From Terfezia claveryi (taxonomy: Eukaryota > Ascomycota > Pezizomycetes > Pezizales > Pezizaceae), in NCBI GenBank assembly GCA_015179025.1, contig WHUX01000042.1, positions 124,001-188,000 of the forward strand: a DNA stretch of 64,000 nt, written 5' to 3'. Both the position numbers and the translations under genes were made by a program. Below the pieces are notes generated by a model. The model saw nothing but the letters and a program-made list of their open reading frames with translations, was not told the origin of the DNA and did not search any database. Below are positions 1 to 11,600 of this stretch, piece by piece. Positions within the stretch are counted from its first letter, which is position 1. Every line of letters starts with the position of its first letter.

Positions 1-705
1 GCTAGATCCAATGAGTCATTGGTATCTTCGCCCTCTGAATCTGGGATGACAGCCCCTTGATCTGCCCTGGCGCTCGCATTCACTCCTCTGATTGAGCTCG
101 ATGTTGCCGAGGTACCTCCCTGTGTGGTTGTAAGTTTTGAAGTATGCATATGCCCAGACTAAGTCTGCTAGATGCTTGTTTAGGTAGGTACTAGCATCGG
201 GGGTAAATAAGGATTCTATCGAGCATAGCGTAGTAATCTATAAAAATCCAGGTATTACGATGCCTTCTTTCCAAAGGACCCTATACAGAAAATGTACTGT
301 ACATAATTCGCTTTTTTTCATCTGAAGGCATAAAGAAAAGTATAATCCCAATCTTTCCGAAATAAAAATACAAAAATCAAGTATTAATCAAGGTGTAAAT
401 ATATCCTTTTCTTCGCCCAAATTAACCTATTAACCGTCGCGGCCACATAGCATGGCTGAAAATACACATACTGGAATTCCAGGTACAAACAAATATTACC
501 ATACTTCCATATTCCTCATTTTTTTAGACGGGAATGCAGGTACCTAGATATTCGTGTGAGAGATCAGGGTAATGCAGTATGAACCACTGCAGCCATATGT
601 AAGGTTTCACAGGGCGGCGGGTATTGACACCGGAAGAGACGGTCTATATTGCTATCCGCACAGTATTATGCCTTAATAAGTCTATGGTATAAATAACAGA
701 CCCTG
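1..705. other. Non-coding stretch before first gene
   Basis: I see no supportable gene. The sequence is AT-rich in its middle third (about 300-520), consistent with intergenic DNA or the flank of a gene outside the window. Confidence 0.5.
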
Positions 706-1267
706 ATGAACTCCTTCCTGACCGAAACTCTAGTAAAGGAAGCGAAATCACAATATCAATACCCTACTTACGACCCTGCCATTTCTCAGCACATTGCCTT
801 CCTCCTCCTCCTCTCCTCCATAACTCCACTCGCTTCTAATCCCGATCTCCCTGGGCGTGACAGGCTAACTTTGACTCCATTAGTTCCTCCCAACTTCGCC
901 GCTGTCCCTCAGGATTGCAAGAGATGGAGAGTTCGCCGCAATGTGCTGCGTAAACACGACGTCACAGGGTAACTCCACCCAACTAACCAACTAAGAATGG
1001 AACCTGAACTATCAGAGGCAAATCAAGGTTTCACAACCTCGTATATAAAATTATCTTATGTTGTCAAGAGTATTGTTCACACGTCCACTTTATTCCCAGA
1101 TCACTTCAACAAGAGCTCGCCGAAGAGCAGGGTTACCGATTTACAGCTCCTGTAAGTAAACTCCAAAACCCCGGAAGTTTTCTTTCCCTACAGTTGGGAT
1201 TCCTGTACTGCAGTGGAGGAGCGCTGCTTCTTTACCCATATTCTTAACTGCTTCATCCATTGGATAG
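706..1267 (+). CDS. Small hypothetical protein, three-exon model
   Basis: I do not recognise this protein. Exon 1 (706-968) and exon 2 (1100-1151) join in frame across a 131-nt intron with a GTAACT donor and a CCCAG acceptor. The joined sequence reads through SLQQELAEEQGY. A GTAAGT donor follows at 1152. Two acceptors are possible: one after 1193, giving a stop at 1247 and a hydrophobic tail LGFLYCSGGALLLYPYS, and one after 1213, giving a stop at 1267. Both end at 122 residues. The agreement of phase and splice signals is the main support; the N-terminal half also has a hydrophobic stretch FLLLLSS. It lies directly upstream of the GFA gene on the same strand. An alternative is that exon 3 is the 5' part of that gene. 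Confidence 0.45.
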
Positions 1268-1329
1268 ATTTTACACAGCAGCCTCTCCCGACCAAGCCTG
1301 CCCCAGAGAAACCCTTACCCAGCAGCAGC

Positions 1330-2017
1330 ATGCCCCCCTCCTCCAATGACCGCGACACACGGGGCCTCTCCGACTCCGAGAAACGGCAAGTCCATGAAAA
1401 CCGCATGGACCGCCCTCCCTACTCCCTGGCCGATCCCTCCAAACCCTTCAACACAATTTACACCGGGGCCTGTTTCTGCGAACGTGTAAAATTCCGCATA
1501 TCCCGCGAAAAGCCTCTCGACGCCAAATACTGCCATTGTACAGGGTGCCAAGTGCTGCATGGTGCACCTTTCCAATGGGCAGCAATTTTCGAAAAAAGCG
1601 ACGTGAATTTCTATGAAGGCAGAGACCAGTTGATATATTGGAATAGTGGTGAGAAAAGTACGGAGTATATCTTGCCATGTAAGGTTTATTGTAATCATTG
1701 CAGAGCGCCGATTATGGATGAGGGGAGAAATATGCTGTTGCTTTTCCCGACATTAATTCAGTTCAAGGATGCGAAAAGTAAGCTGAATTTTAAGCCAAGG
1801 TGAGTTTGCTATCCTATTCTTGTGAAGTATCAATGAATAGACCATGTAGCTAACACGATATATCAGCTGCCACATATTCTATTCTCGAAGGGCGATTGAT
1901 GTTCCCGATGGGATCCCAAAGTGGGCGGAACATAAGGATGAGAGTGAGCAGATATCGGAGAACTTTCCTCCACATCATAATGAGCCTGCACGTGGAAATG
2001 AAGAAGGGAAGCTCTGA
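1330..2017 (+). CDS. GFA/DUF636-domain (glutathione-dependent formaldehyde-activating-like) protein
   Basis: This is a zinc-binding protein of the GFA (CENP-V/GFA) superfamily, a fold related to glutathione-dependent formaldehyde-activating enzyme; the substrate of the fungal paralogues is unknown. Exons 1330-1799 and 1867-2017 are joined across a GTGAGT...ATCAG intron and give 206 aa. Zinc ligands are visible as CFC (C48, C50), CHCTGC (C68, C70, C73) and C117/C121/C124, followed by the conserved EGRNM...LLFPTL block and, after the intron, CHIFYSRRAIDVPDG. The start at 1330 was chosen because the conserved fungal N-terminus (GLSDSEKRQVHENR) begins just after it; the frame is open upstream. 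Length and domain order fit the family well. The exact function is inferred only from the fold. Confidence 0.88.
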
Positions 2018-4560
2018 ATAGACAACGTTTGTGAGCTAGAGCTTGGCGGTAGGCGTTAAGGTTTCAAGTCTCTTCTCTGTTGATCAATACATGGTCCCAC
2101 TCCTTTGGTTGCGTTCACAACGTTTCAACCAGAGCAGAATCTACTCAATATGTATGATGTGCATGTGAGTGCCCATTCCTTACACAATAATTGGCAATAT
2201 GTTCTTGATTCCCACCCGGTGCATCATCGACGCTTTAAGCTGTTATCTTGCTAAGACTAACAAAAGATTTCCACATAGTAGTCTTTTCTCAACTTAACGT
2301 TAGTCATCCTAGATATTAGCCATCAGCAATTCACTCCTGCAAATTCCACCTCCGTCAGCAGCCTTTGCTTTTCTTATACAATAGTTGAAGCTCTAGATTT
2401 CATCCTTGTGGACGAGATTAGAAATTTCTAGAAAATAGCCACTGTACAAGGGAAATATTATATTGTCGAATGCATAGACTTGGGGTTGCGTTGTCCGATG
2501 GTATGTTTCCTTTTCTACAGCTTCGACCACAAAAAAAACAGAGACATTAATCCGAAAAGACGACTGCTGAAAGAGGGTATACCAGCTGGAGCAAAAGTAT
2601 TCAGGAGAAGTAACTCCGGGCAGCGGATACCCCCACCTCATCCATATCTTTTACTGAGATGAATTTCCAACATGAGGCAGTGGCATTAGCAAAGGATTAA
2701 AAAGCAAGAGGACAATGATGAGATAGATGTGACGAAAGAGAAGAGACGGAGGAAATCACCTGTGTCGAAATGGTTGAGAATGAAATGTGATGGCGGATAT
2801 CGTGAATTCATAGTGTATTTGGCAATGGGTATCGAATATCCATTCCGATTTTCAAGTAAGCTTAACCCGTTTCGCTAAGATGCTCGCCATAATGGAGCAA
2901 CCAGACTATAATGGAGCGTTCATCATGATCACCCTGATTGAGTACCCGTATGGTAGGGATTTCACCCCACTCTGATTTATGCAGGTTTCTGGGAAACCGC
3001 CTGACGCGGTGGTTTCGGTACGCGTAACCGTAAGAAAATAGATTTCCCCGCGTTGCCCGGGATGATACCAGACAGCAGAGCAATTTGAACCGGGCCGAGG
3101 CTGGTTTGAACCCATGACCACGGTGGTGGGGCATTGTGCTGCCAAGACGAAACAGGCGAAGGAGGAGGCACGTGCAAGGGGACCAAAGGAGCCCAGGGTC
3201 ACCTCTGCGGCGAAGAGTTTGGATCATGATGGTAGTGGAGTGGGTTGCAGAGGGGTTCACGTCATAGAGCTGTGTGCAGGGTTTAAAGGGGTGAGCCCTG
3301 AGAGAGCAATGATCCCCGGAGGGATGGCAAGGGGAAGTTCAAGCCATCGCCATGAATGTAAGGCTGGGCAGGCAAGTACAGTAAAGTACAGGTTGGTACA
3401 TGAGTAGCACCTACGTATCGGAAAGGGCGGGATCTATGGGTGGAGGGAGGGGCCGGTTTCCAGTCGTTCGTGGGCTACCTACGTATGTAAGTCCCGTATC
3501 TTCGCTGATAGTCTTTGTAGTCTTGTCGCAGTACAAAAGGGCTGCAGACTGTACGTACCCTGCTGTACCCTGCTATATCTGAGTACCGTCCTTCTACGTG
3601 CTACAGACCGGTCCTGGAAATCCCCCCCTCTATTTTCCCCCCCGCCCCGACATTTTCTTGTGCGAGCGAAACGCATATTTGCAGCAGTGCAAGCAGTCAA
3701 CGCTAAGAAAGGCAGGTTCGCCACAGGCGACATTTCATATCTCCAACTGCAGGCGCTGCAGCAGAGAAAAGGCAGGAAAAAACAAAAACAAAAACACAAA
3801 AACAAAAATAAAAACAAAAGAAAAGCCTAGACTACCTACCTACCGACTCCTGCACTGGGGCTCAACCTGGTGTCGCAGCAGAGACCCCGTTCGTGCACAC
3901 GTGCAGCTTACCACAACGAAAGCTTGACCATTCCAAGGTTCTGACAGCTCGTGAGGTTCCTAGCGGTGCATTTCTGGGCCATAGACATACAAGCTGCAGC
4001 ATCAGTCTACGGCGAGGGAAAGAGATACGACCGATCACTACATATCAGCCTGCACTCGGCGAAATACAGCCTGCGTGCTGTGTGGAGAGGCACTTTGAAT
4101 TGGCCAGGCTGGTAGCCCGTGAGGAAGCGCCCGAATCAGAATATTTCGCTAGTTATCCCAGCGCTCCCCCACATTCGAATACCGAAAAGTCGACCCAACC
4201 GCACGTTGGGAACAAAGCTCGCATTTCTTCTTCCAGTCTGAGACCTCTACTTAAGCCGCCCCTCCCGGCACCCAGATTCCCCTGGTCCTTACTCGCACCC
4301 TCCCCCGGTTCTTCGTGTAACGACAAAACTTTTAACCCCCGCCCCCAACGAACCTTTATATCTCTCTAGTTGCGGTGAAACTTTATTCCACCGTCATAGC
4401 TCTCATCCCAGAAAACCGCTAGTTGTGTATAAATCTTACGACTGCTGCTGCCCTCCTTCCAAGCCTTACGCACAACGAACGCACCTAGACAATACGACAT
4501 TACCTCACCGGGGACAATAGCGTTGTATTTGAAGCTAAACAACCCACACGGCCGCAACCA
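2018..4560. other. Intergenic region with no convincing gene
   Basis: Several open frames occur but none shows a recognisable domain or splice pattern. Contents worth noting are a micro-insertion at 2889-2917, a GC hairpin near 2994-3016, an A-rich AAAAAC-type run at about 3775-3825, and a pyrimidine-rich stretch at about 4240-4360 that may belong to the promoter or 5' UTR of the inhibitor-2 gene. Confidence 0.5.
2889..2917 (-). repeat. Micro-insertion with 10-bp duplication
   Basis: The 9-nt insert AACCAGACT (2899-2907) is flanked by perfect direct repeats ATAATGGAGC at 2889-2898 and 2908-2917. It matches the constant end of the dispersed TAGTCTGGTTG family in reverse orientation. Confidence 0.75.
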
Positions 4561-5525
4561 ATGTCTCTCGTCTACCACTCACCTCCTTCTCTCCACAGCC
4601 CTGATCACAAGAGGCCAAAGGGTACGTTTGCCTTACCACGCAAAATGTATGACCTCTCAACTAAACCTATGCTATCTACAGGAATCCTGAAGAACTCGAC
4701 CTCCTATCACCGGTCCCCTCCACTGCGAGCAAGTGTGACAGAACCCGTTGTAGAAGCTCCTACAATGGAACGTCAACTCAGCGAGAAGGACATTGTCCTC
4801 GAAAATACTCTCCGGAATGCAGGTCGTCGCAGGTCTACGTCTGGTTCCCGTCGCCAATCATCTACCGCGGAGGACTCACCAGACCAAGCTTCATCCAGGC
4901 TAAAGTGGGATGAGGCCAACTTGTACCTTACCGAGCAGCAAAAGTCTTCCACTATGAAGATCACCGAGCCAAAGACACCCTATGCTAGACGATATGACCC
5001 TGCTGAGGATGAAGCCGAATTCAGAACTCTAGACGCCCAAGACCTGATTGTCGATGAGCTTGACGGACCTATCAAGGGCTCTGCTCCATCGCCTCCATGG
5101 GTTGGTAAGGGCAAACACCACGCTACCCGTGAGGAAGACATTCCTGGCTTGGAATTGGGAGAGCCAGAGGAGAGCATTCCAAAGCACAGCCATGCCTCGC
5201 CAAAGCAGGTCATTGTTGTCGATGATGAGGGGATAGCCGGGCACTACCCCAATGGAGAGAATGACGGTTCAGAAACACCCGAGGAAGAGGAGAAGCACAG
5301 AAAGTTTGCCGAATTACGGAAGAAGCACTACGAGATGAAGGATGTCAAGGAGCTTCTTGGGTACGTTACCTCGAAGAACTTGGATGGATCAATAAGACTA
5401 ACTGGGGATACAGACATCCGGAAGATCTAGAAGAAGAAGATGATGATGGTGATGTAGAATTGAAAGACGCACCAAATGGCGTTTCGCCAGTTCAAAGCAT
5501 GTCTACCAACGGAGGAAGCTCATAA
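4561..5525 (+). CDS. GLC8: Protein phosphatase 1 regulatory subunit, inhibitor-2 / GLC8 family
   Basis: This encodes the inhibitor-2 (IPP-2/Glc8) regulator of type 1 protein phosphatase, acting in cytosol and nucleus. Three exons (4561-4621, 4682-5360, 5414-5525) give 283 aa. Splicing restores the PP1-binding motif KGILK at residues 20-24, which spans the first intron. Next come KWDEANLYLTEQQ, TMKITEPKTPY, EAEFRTLDA and, near residue 236, KHYEMK, the inhibitor-2 motif that approaches the PP1 active site. The second intron (GTACGT...ATACAG) removes an in-frame extension and restores the ELLG-HPEDLEEEDDDGD acidic tail typical of fungal homologues. The protein is predicted to be largely disordered. 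Without the second intron the frame ends at 5430, but that tail is not conserved, so I prefer the spliced model. Confidence 0.92.
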
Positions 5526-6689
5526 TAGTTAGGGTGGCTCATCCTCAATTACACTAATGGGTCGAGCATTGGCCAAGTCTTTATGGATAGGGTAGGCATG
5601 CTGTTAAGCACGATAGGCAACGGGGATTTAAATGTACATCAGAAGGGTAAAACAAAGAATGGGATGGAACGAGAAGTCTAGGCTGTTTGGTACGCTGAAG
5701 GGTTGGAATTGTGCTATTGGCAGGCAAATCTGAATTTTTCTTATGGGCATCAGTATTTGGGAGGGTTAATTCGGTTTGTTTTATTATTCGGAGTTTTAAG
5801 TGCCTGTTACCATACATATTACTTGTGTTGACTCTTTCATATCAAAAATTGCAATGTCATTTCAGACGTGACAAGAAATTGTTACGATTGTTTTCTTACT
5901 CCTCTGTGTAAACTTCAATCAAGTAAGATTCACTAGCAGTACTCTCTTCTGACATTACATCTATCTCATGGGCGCTCCGGTTATGTGATGTATACGGGTG
6001 AAAAGCAACTAGGTATTACATGGTCAAACAAGCAACATAGGGCCCACCTAGCAGTATTAATGTCCCCGCCGTCCACCAAGATCGTCACCAAGAAAAACCA
6101 AGGAAAAAAACGTATGTAGCCTCATACATGAAACGTAACAGCTCACTTAAGACTCAGATCTTTACGCGATTACACGGGCCTTTTTGCAACGTTTTCTCTC
6201 AGAACACCGAAGATATCCCTGTGATAGCCGCAAAACGCGGTCATCGAGGGGGATTGTATAAACCCAGACTCAGAATATGTGGGGGATTAGGAGATTGGGA
6301 GCCGGTTCTGTAAGGAGGAAAGAGGGGAACGGGGGGGGAGGAGGCCATTTAAACCTTGTGGATGCCAAGATTGGCCAAGGCCGACGAAGCTTGGTTTGTT
6401 CACATGTTTCGTTTGCCAATCGGTTGTGCCACAGGCGCCACACGGTGGCATGGTAAGCCAATAGGAGAATAGGGATTTTCAAATAGTGCGGGACAGCCGA
6501 AGGTTGGTTGTTCCAGGACTATCGGTTCTTATATTCCATCATCCAATATCGCAAATATATTTCTCGCCTCTCAGACGTACTCGGTTGGTTTTGGAGAACT
6601 ATTGAATTCCAAGCAATTAACCAGTTACCGGGAATTCTCACATCTCACAGGGGAGTTTACCAGCTAAGATAGAGATACATAGACTCAAG
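5526..6689. other. Intergenic region between GLC8 and SDH3
   Basis: I see no gene here. A G-rich tract lies at about 6325-6345. The last 150 bases are the likely promoter and 5' UTR of SDH3. Confidence 0.5.
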
Positions 6690-7395
6690 ATGCTCTCTTC
6701 GAGGTCAATGCAGGCGGCTTTCAAGTGTATGTCGCTCCTTCAGCCCTCGGTAGAAGCACTTAGTTTTGTTGACTGTCTTCACAGTTGCCGCTCGCCAGCA
6801 TTCTCCATTCGTCACCACTGCCCGAACCTCCGCTCTCAAGGCCTCAGCTACCTACCAAATCAGGTGAGCCACCTGTCCACCACCACCTCCTCTCTTCAAG
6901 ATCACCTATACAATTCATGCTAATATCCCCACCTCCAGATCCGCTGCCACAACCTCCACCACCCCCGTCGAATCCGTCCCCGCCGAACAATCCCAAGCCA
7001 TCTTAAAAGAACAACGGCTTAGACGCCCCGTAGCACCCCATATCTCTATCTACCAACCCCAACTAACCTGGTACCTCTCCGGCCTCAACCGTATCGCCGG
7101 CGTGACGCTCTCTGGGGGTACATACCTCTTTGCTCTAGGGTATCTTGCCTCTCCATATCTCGGCTGGCACCTTGAGAGTGCTACACTTGCAGCGGCATTT
7201 GGTGTACTACCGTTGGCGGCGAAGTTGGGAATTAAGACGGTGGTGGCGGCGCCGTTTAGCTTCCATTGCTGGAATGGGATTAGGCATTTGGTTTGGGATA
7301 CGGGCAGGTTTCTGGATTTGAAGGGGGTGTATGCGACGGGGTATACGGTGTTGGGGTTGACGGCGTTGACGACGGTGGGGTTGGTGTTGATGTAA
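6690..7395 (+). CDS. SDH3: Succinate dehydrogenase cytochrome b560 subunit
   Basis: This is the large membrane-anchor subunit of mitochondrial complex II, which binds heme b and ubiquinone in the inner membrane. Exons 6690-6726, 6785-6863 and 6939-7395 join in frame (introns of 58 and 75 nt with GTATGT/CACAG and GTGAGC/TCCAG) to 190 aa. The N-terminus is rich in S, R, A and K and lacks acidic residues, as expected for a mitochondrial presequence. The family signature RPVAPHISIYQPQLTWYLSG is followed by three hydrophobic helices, and FHCWNGIRHLVWDTG carries the heme-ligand histidine region. The protein ends shortly after the third helix, the normal length. No frameshift is seen. Confidence 0.95.
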
Positions 7396-7930
7396 GGTGG
7401 TTGGGGAACAGATAAATGGGGATGGAGACGAACGTAGAAGTTGGGTTCTTTCAATTGCTTCGCTCTAATGGATGGTCAGCTGCTAGGGGTGATATAGGGG
7501 TTCTCCTGTGTATACTTTTTTTTTTTTTTTTTTTTTTAATTATCATGCCGGAGAAATAACATCTCGGCTTAAATGCTTTGCGATTATGGAATAAAGGAAG
7601 AAAATAGCTAAAAAACATACCCTCCAAATTCCCATATTTAGAGGTCTAATCTTTTTACAAACTCCAGTAGCTGCAATAATGGAAGTGTGAGATAGGTTTT
7701 TACACCCAATATTATATATCACCCCCAAGAAATCGGTATTCTTCGCCTTCGGCATGCCGAGATTATCGCACTCGGTGACTCCCGAGACATTGCTGTTACA
7801 AAATTACCAATCACCAGTAACTATCAAGATAACCACAGCCTCAATTGTAGTCTGGTAGCCTCAATTCAAAGTTTTTATATTAATATTGTGATAAAGTTAC
7901 CTTTCGTGCCAACCAGATTAAGCAAACTTA
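7396..7930. other. 3' flank of SDH3; no gene seen
   Basis: The stretch holds a run of about 23 T at 7516-7538 and a micro-insertion at 7838-7866. I see no coding region. A further motif-like GTGCCAACCAGATTA occurs at 7906-7920 without clear flanking repeats. Confidence 0.5.
7838..7866 (+). repeat. Micro-insertion with 9-bp duplication
   Basis: The insert GTAGTCTGGTA (7847-7857) lies between perfect direct repeats GCCTCAATT at 7838-7846 and 7858-7866. Confidence 0.8.
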
Positions 7931-8628
7931 TCATGTCACACCGGTATAATTGCAACAAATACCGGGGGGGAGGCTATAAAGATATTGGAGTTCGTTCAAT
8001 GCCGCCATCATACCCTTAATAATTTGGAAAGCAACCTCCGAACCCCAACCAGACTTATCCGAACCGCCTGGAGAGCAGGTTGACTGAACGTCTAAAGTTT
8101 GGATAACTTTCAATATTTGGGCTTCCTGTATCAGTTCAATCCCGAAAAACTGTTTAATAATACTATTGGAATCTAAACTCAAGTGATTACCCGAGCTGAG
8201 ATATATATATTTAGGTTGCAGCAACTTTCAAACCTTTCAAACCAAACCTGGAACTCCCCAAATAGGAAGTATGGGCTGAAAACAACAAATGTTGACAACG
8301 CAATCTAAGGAGCTCTGCCATTACATTTCCGCTGAGTTCTTTCTTGTAAATCAAAATAGTGAGCGTCATTCGCCACATCTCTTTGCATAACGCCTAAAGC
8401 CACGATGCTCTCACCCCAATCCCGCTGATCGTCTAAATTGCCAAATGCAAGTACAGCTTTTATCATCTGCAGCCAACGTACTCGCTCGAGCGATCCCCGA
8501 ATGCCGGCGACCACCAAAACTTCCATAGCCTCTGGACCAATAGAAGTTAAGGGGAAATTATCAAAGTATGTGCCGTAGAACTGAATAGAAAGATATCGCT
8601 GAGTCGGCAGATTAACTTTAAAGTACAA
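7931..8628 (-). CDS. Possible hypothetical gene or relic, two open frames
   Basis: Two open frames on the minus strand (8628-8305 and 8224-7931) could belong to one gene or gene relic; I recognise no domain. The first reads GPEAMEVLVVAGIRGSLERV and QRDWGESIVALGVMQRDV, the second ILKVIQTLDVQSTCSPGGS. A micro-insertion at 8037-8065 lies inside the second frame. Insert plus duplication is 21 nt, so it adds seven residues without breaking the frame. No clear intron joins the two frames, so this may be a decayed gene. Confidence 0.3.
8037..8065 (-). repeat. Micro-insertion with 8-bp duplication, inside an open frame
   Basis: The insert CCAACCAGACTTA (8045-8057) is flanked by TCCGAACC at 8037-8044 and 8058-8065. 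Insert plus one duplication is 21 nt, so the enclosing minus-strand frame stays open. Confidence 0.8.
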
Positions 8629-11600
8629 GTACTGGTACGGTACCTCGGTGCTGCATGAGCAGGTTGGGCAAATCAGAGTGGTTATTGTGCGTGAAGTTGT
8701 GATTGGTGGACCACAGTCTGCAGGTAATATACCTAAGGCGCATATCTAGAGCTATGGAAAAAAAGATAAGTAAGGTACACGTATATGATTCGTGGGGCAG
8801 GGAGGTACTTTACATATATGTATGTAGTCTGAGAACGAATGAATTCCGTGCTTTATGAAACTGGAGCCTGATATGGATGGTGGTTCATCATGATAGATAC
8901 TGGTCGCTTATCCAATTGGCCAAGTGATAGATAATTCATTAAGTTTCTTACTCGCCTTCTCTCGCGGCCCCACTTCTCTTGCTCCACCCTCCACCTCTCG
9001 TTCCCCACTTCATTTTGAAGTTGGGGTTCACTGCATCGCAAATCCGGCGGTGGCGGACGTGGGCCCTCTCATATACATGTCTGAGAAACCTGAGTGACAA
9101 CATAGAACTCTTCTATTTTTTTATTGTCAACTACTTAAGAACAGAAGTAAAAGTCCCAATCTATTCTAACCTAGACTCAAAGGAACCACCAAGAACCCAG
9201 AAAAAGTAATAAAGGTATAAGAAGAATATTAAGAGAAGTTAGCATTCGAGATCGAATTTAGACAGAATATTGATAATATCATTTTGTCACTGGAGTAACC
9301 AGGCCGGATACATCTTTTGAGCAAGTAAATGATTGGTGTGGTCCAAAATAGGACCTCGAATCTAAATCGAACTGCAGCAAGCTGTCGCACGGAGTAAGCA
9401 CATCACCATCCCTGGTTATTGGGCAACGTACGGGGACCCTACTTAAGAGACTTACCTACGTGTATGTCTCAACCATATGACATTCTCTTTACTCAATCCA
9501 CTCAAAGTGTATTGAAGATGCTAACTTTGCAACCTCCGACGTGGTGGTTGATAATTGTGCACTTCTTCAACAACCATTAGGATTCTGCAATGTTGTGAAT
9601 GCTGTTGGAAGTTTTCACGTACCTCTCTTCAGGCCAATTTCTACGGCGGGGGCTCGGTGGAGGGCATTCCGGAGGTGAAGGTGGGTCAGTTCTGGAGAGC
9701 CCATTCAAGATCTCCAGGTGGAATGTAGTCCTGAGCGGTGAGAGTTGAGCTCTTCTCGTGGTAGCTTCTCGAGAAGAGCTATTGGGACTTGGGATCTCAA
9801 GCTGGGGGTGGGTGCCTGGTAGTGTAGCAACCATTGTGAGGCCTTGGGTGGTAAGCATGAGACGCCTGGGGAAAAGCAAACAAAGGAATCAGGTGCTGAA
9901 CAAAAGCAACAAGAGGTTTGAGGTAAAGCTTGAAGTCATCTTAGTCCGGGAGAAGAACTAAGAAGTATTTATATCTATATCAGCTCTGGCCTATTCTTAG
10001 GTGAGTATGGTGATCAAGGTCTCTGGATGGGCACCCACATCAGGACATTTTAAATTCAAAAACCCCAGCCGTATGCGCAGCATCTGGGCGGACTTAAGAA
10101 TTGTCAGTACCAAATTGAAATTCCTCCTGCTATATTCCGGTCAAGGATAGAGATGCTAGCTTTGGGTTATATATGATCAGCAGTAATACAATCAATGAAA
10201 GATCCAAGTGCCAGCAAGTGCTTAGCTCTGGATTTGTCCTCTCTAGGGCCAATATCAGTGGCCAAGATTCAAAAATTACGGTACAGGTCCAGAAGCATCA
10301 CCCACCATCCCAGGTCCTTGATCTCGATAGGTCTTGACCCTCAACTTAGACATTCGGCTACACCTTAGCATAGTAGGCTTGGGCATCTTGGTGCCGATGA
10401 GCAGTTAACAACACTGAGACCAAGAACCGCAGGGATATATATGCCCGCCTATCCCTTGACCACAAGGTTAACAATTGGACATGGCACTAGTTGTAGTATC
10501 TACAATTTAGGTTTCTCATTGGTGGGATAGGAAAAGCCCTCTTTTTGGTTGTTTTTTTACTTACTTGGGGACTCGACATCTGTGCTGACACTGATAGAAA
10601 TATATGAAAATAGGTACGAAGAAAGCATCAAACCACTTAGAGTTAGTCATTTTAATACATTCCATTTGCCTCCTCACAGGCAGAGTGCTGCCCAAAACCA
10701 GAATCAACAAGATGAATAGCTCAATTTCATTACCCATTGTTCAGTCATGTGGTTCTCGTTCAATATATGGTAGTTTAGGTCTATATGTCTTCAGGGGCAA
10801 TGGGGTGCAGCCGGATCGTTTTATGTTGAAGTTTGGGTCAATCTGGGTACCATTTTCACATATGCTACAGATCTCATGCAGGGTTGTAGGTGCCGGAGGG
10901 GGAGTTCACCTTGATGCCTATCGGCCATCAGGAGTCCGTTACATTCTCTGCCCCCACTGCCCCCAACTCAGATTGCATCCATGGTTCAAAATTTTGACTC
11001 CGTAGTCGGTAATAACTCCCGGACGTATCTCATTGTCCGTCTGAGGAAAACATTGGTATGTCTTTGCTGTCTCCTCCGGGTACAGAGTGCCCTGGCTCCC
11101 AGTACGTGAACATAACCCATCAACATACCACATATTAACCCCCTAGGAACGAAGACAAAGCCTTCAGTATGTACTGTGTTACAGTCATATGCAGAACCAT
11201 GCCGCTCACATTACCGGTGTCATGACTCAGTAAGCCAATTATGTCTAAGCGATAGTACATTAATTGCTCTGGATTAAAAGTGATTGGTTCTTTGCCGTAA
11301 CGGATTTGCAATGCTGCCCTATTTGCCAAACCTATCCTTCCAAACAGATTCAGGGAAAGACGTTAAGAATAGGAGTCGCCACAATTAATACAATTTTATT
11401 TCATCCCACAGTGGCGTACAGTACCAAAGGTATGATGCTTTGAAGCTTTTAAAACGCTAGTGTTTTGGTGATGTCAGGAGTTGTATAGGAATTTATTGTG
11501 TTGGCAGTGCAAAAGGCCTTGTTGTACTGGTTCCGCTATTGTCCAAAAGACCACCGATCCATAAGCAAGCAACCTGATACTCACCCTGCCATATGAAAAT

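Noticed and set aside
3090..3125. GGTTTGAACCC as a tRNA B box
   Set aside because: It is simply palindromic; no A box, anticodon arm or acceptor stem can be built around it.
2862..3260. 132-codon minus-strand frame
   Set aside because: It contains a micro-insertion and a hairpin and no recognisable domain; I could not support it as a gene.
3893..4369. 158-codon open frame upstream of the inhibitor-2 gene
   Set aside because: It lies in a pyrimidine-rich probable promoter/5' UTR, has no domain and no splice pattern.
10604..11005. 133-codon open frame on +
   Set aside because: No domain, codon pattern or splice sites; surrounded by featureless AT-rich DNA.
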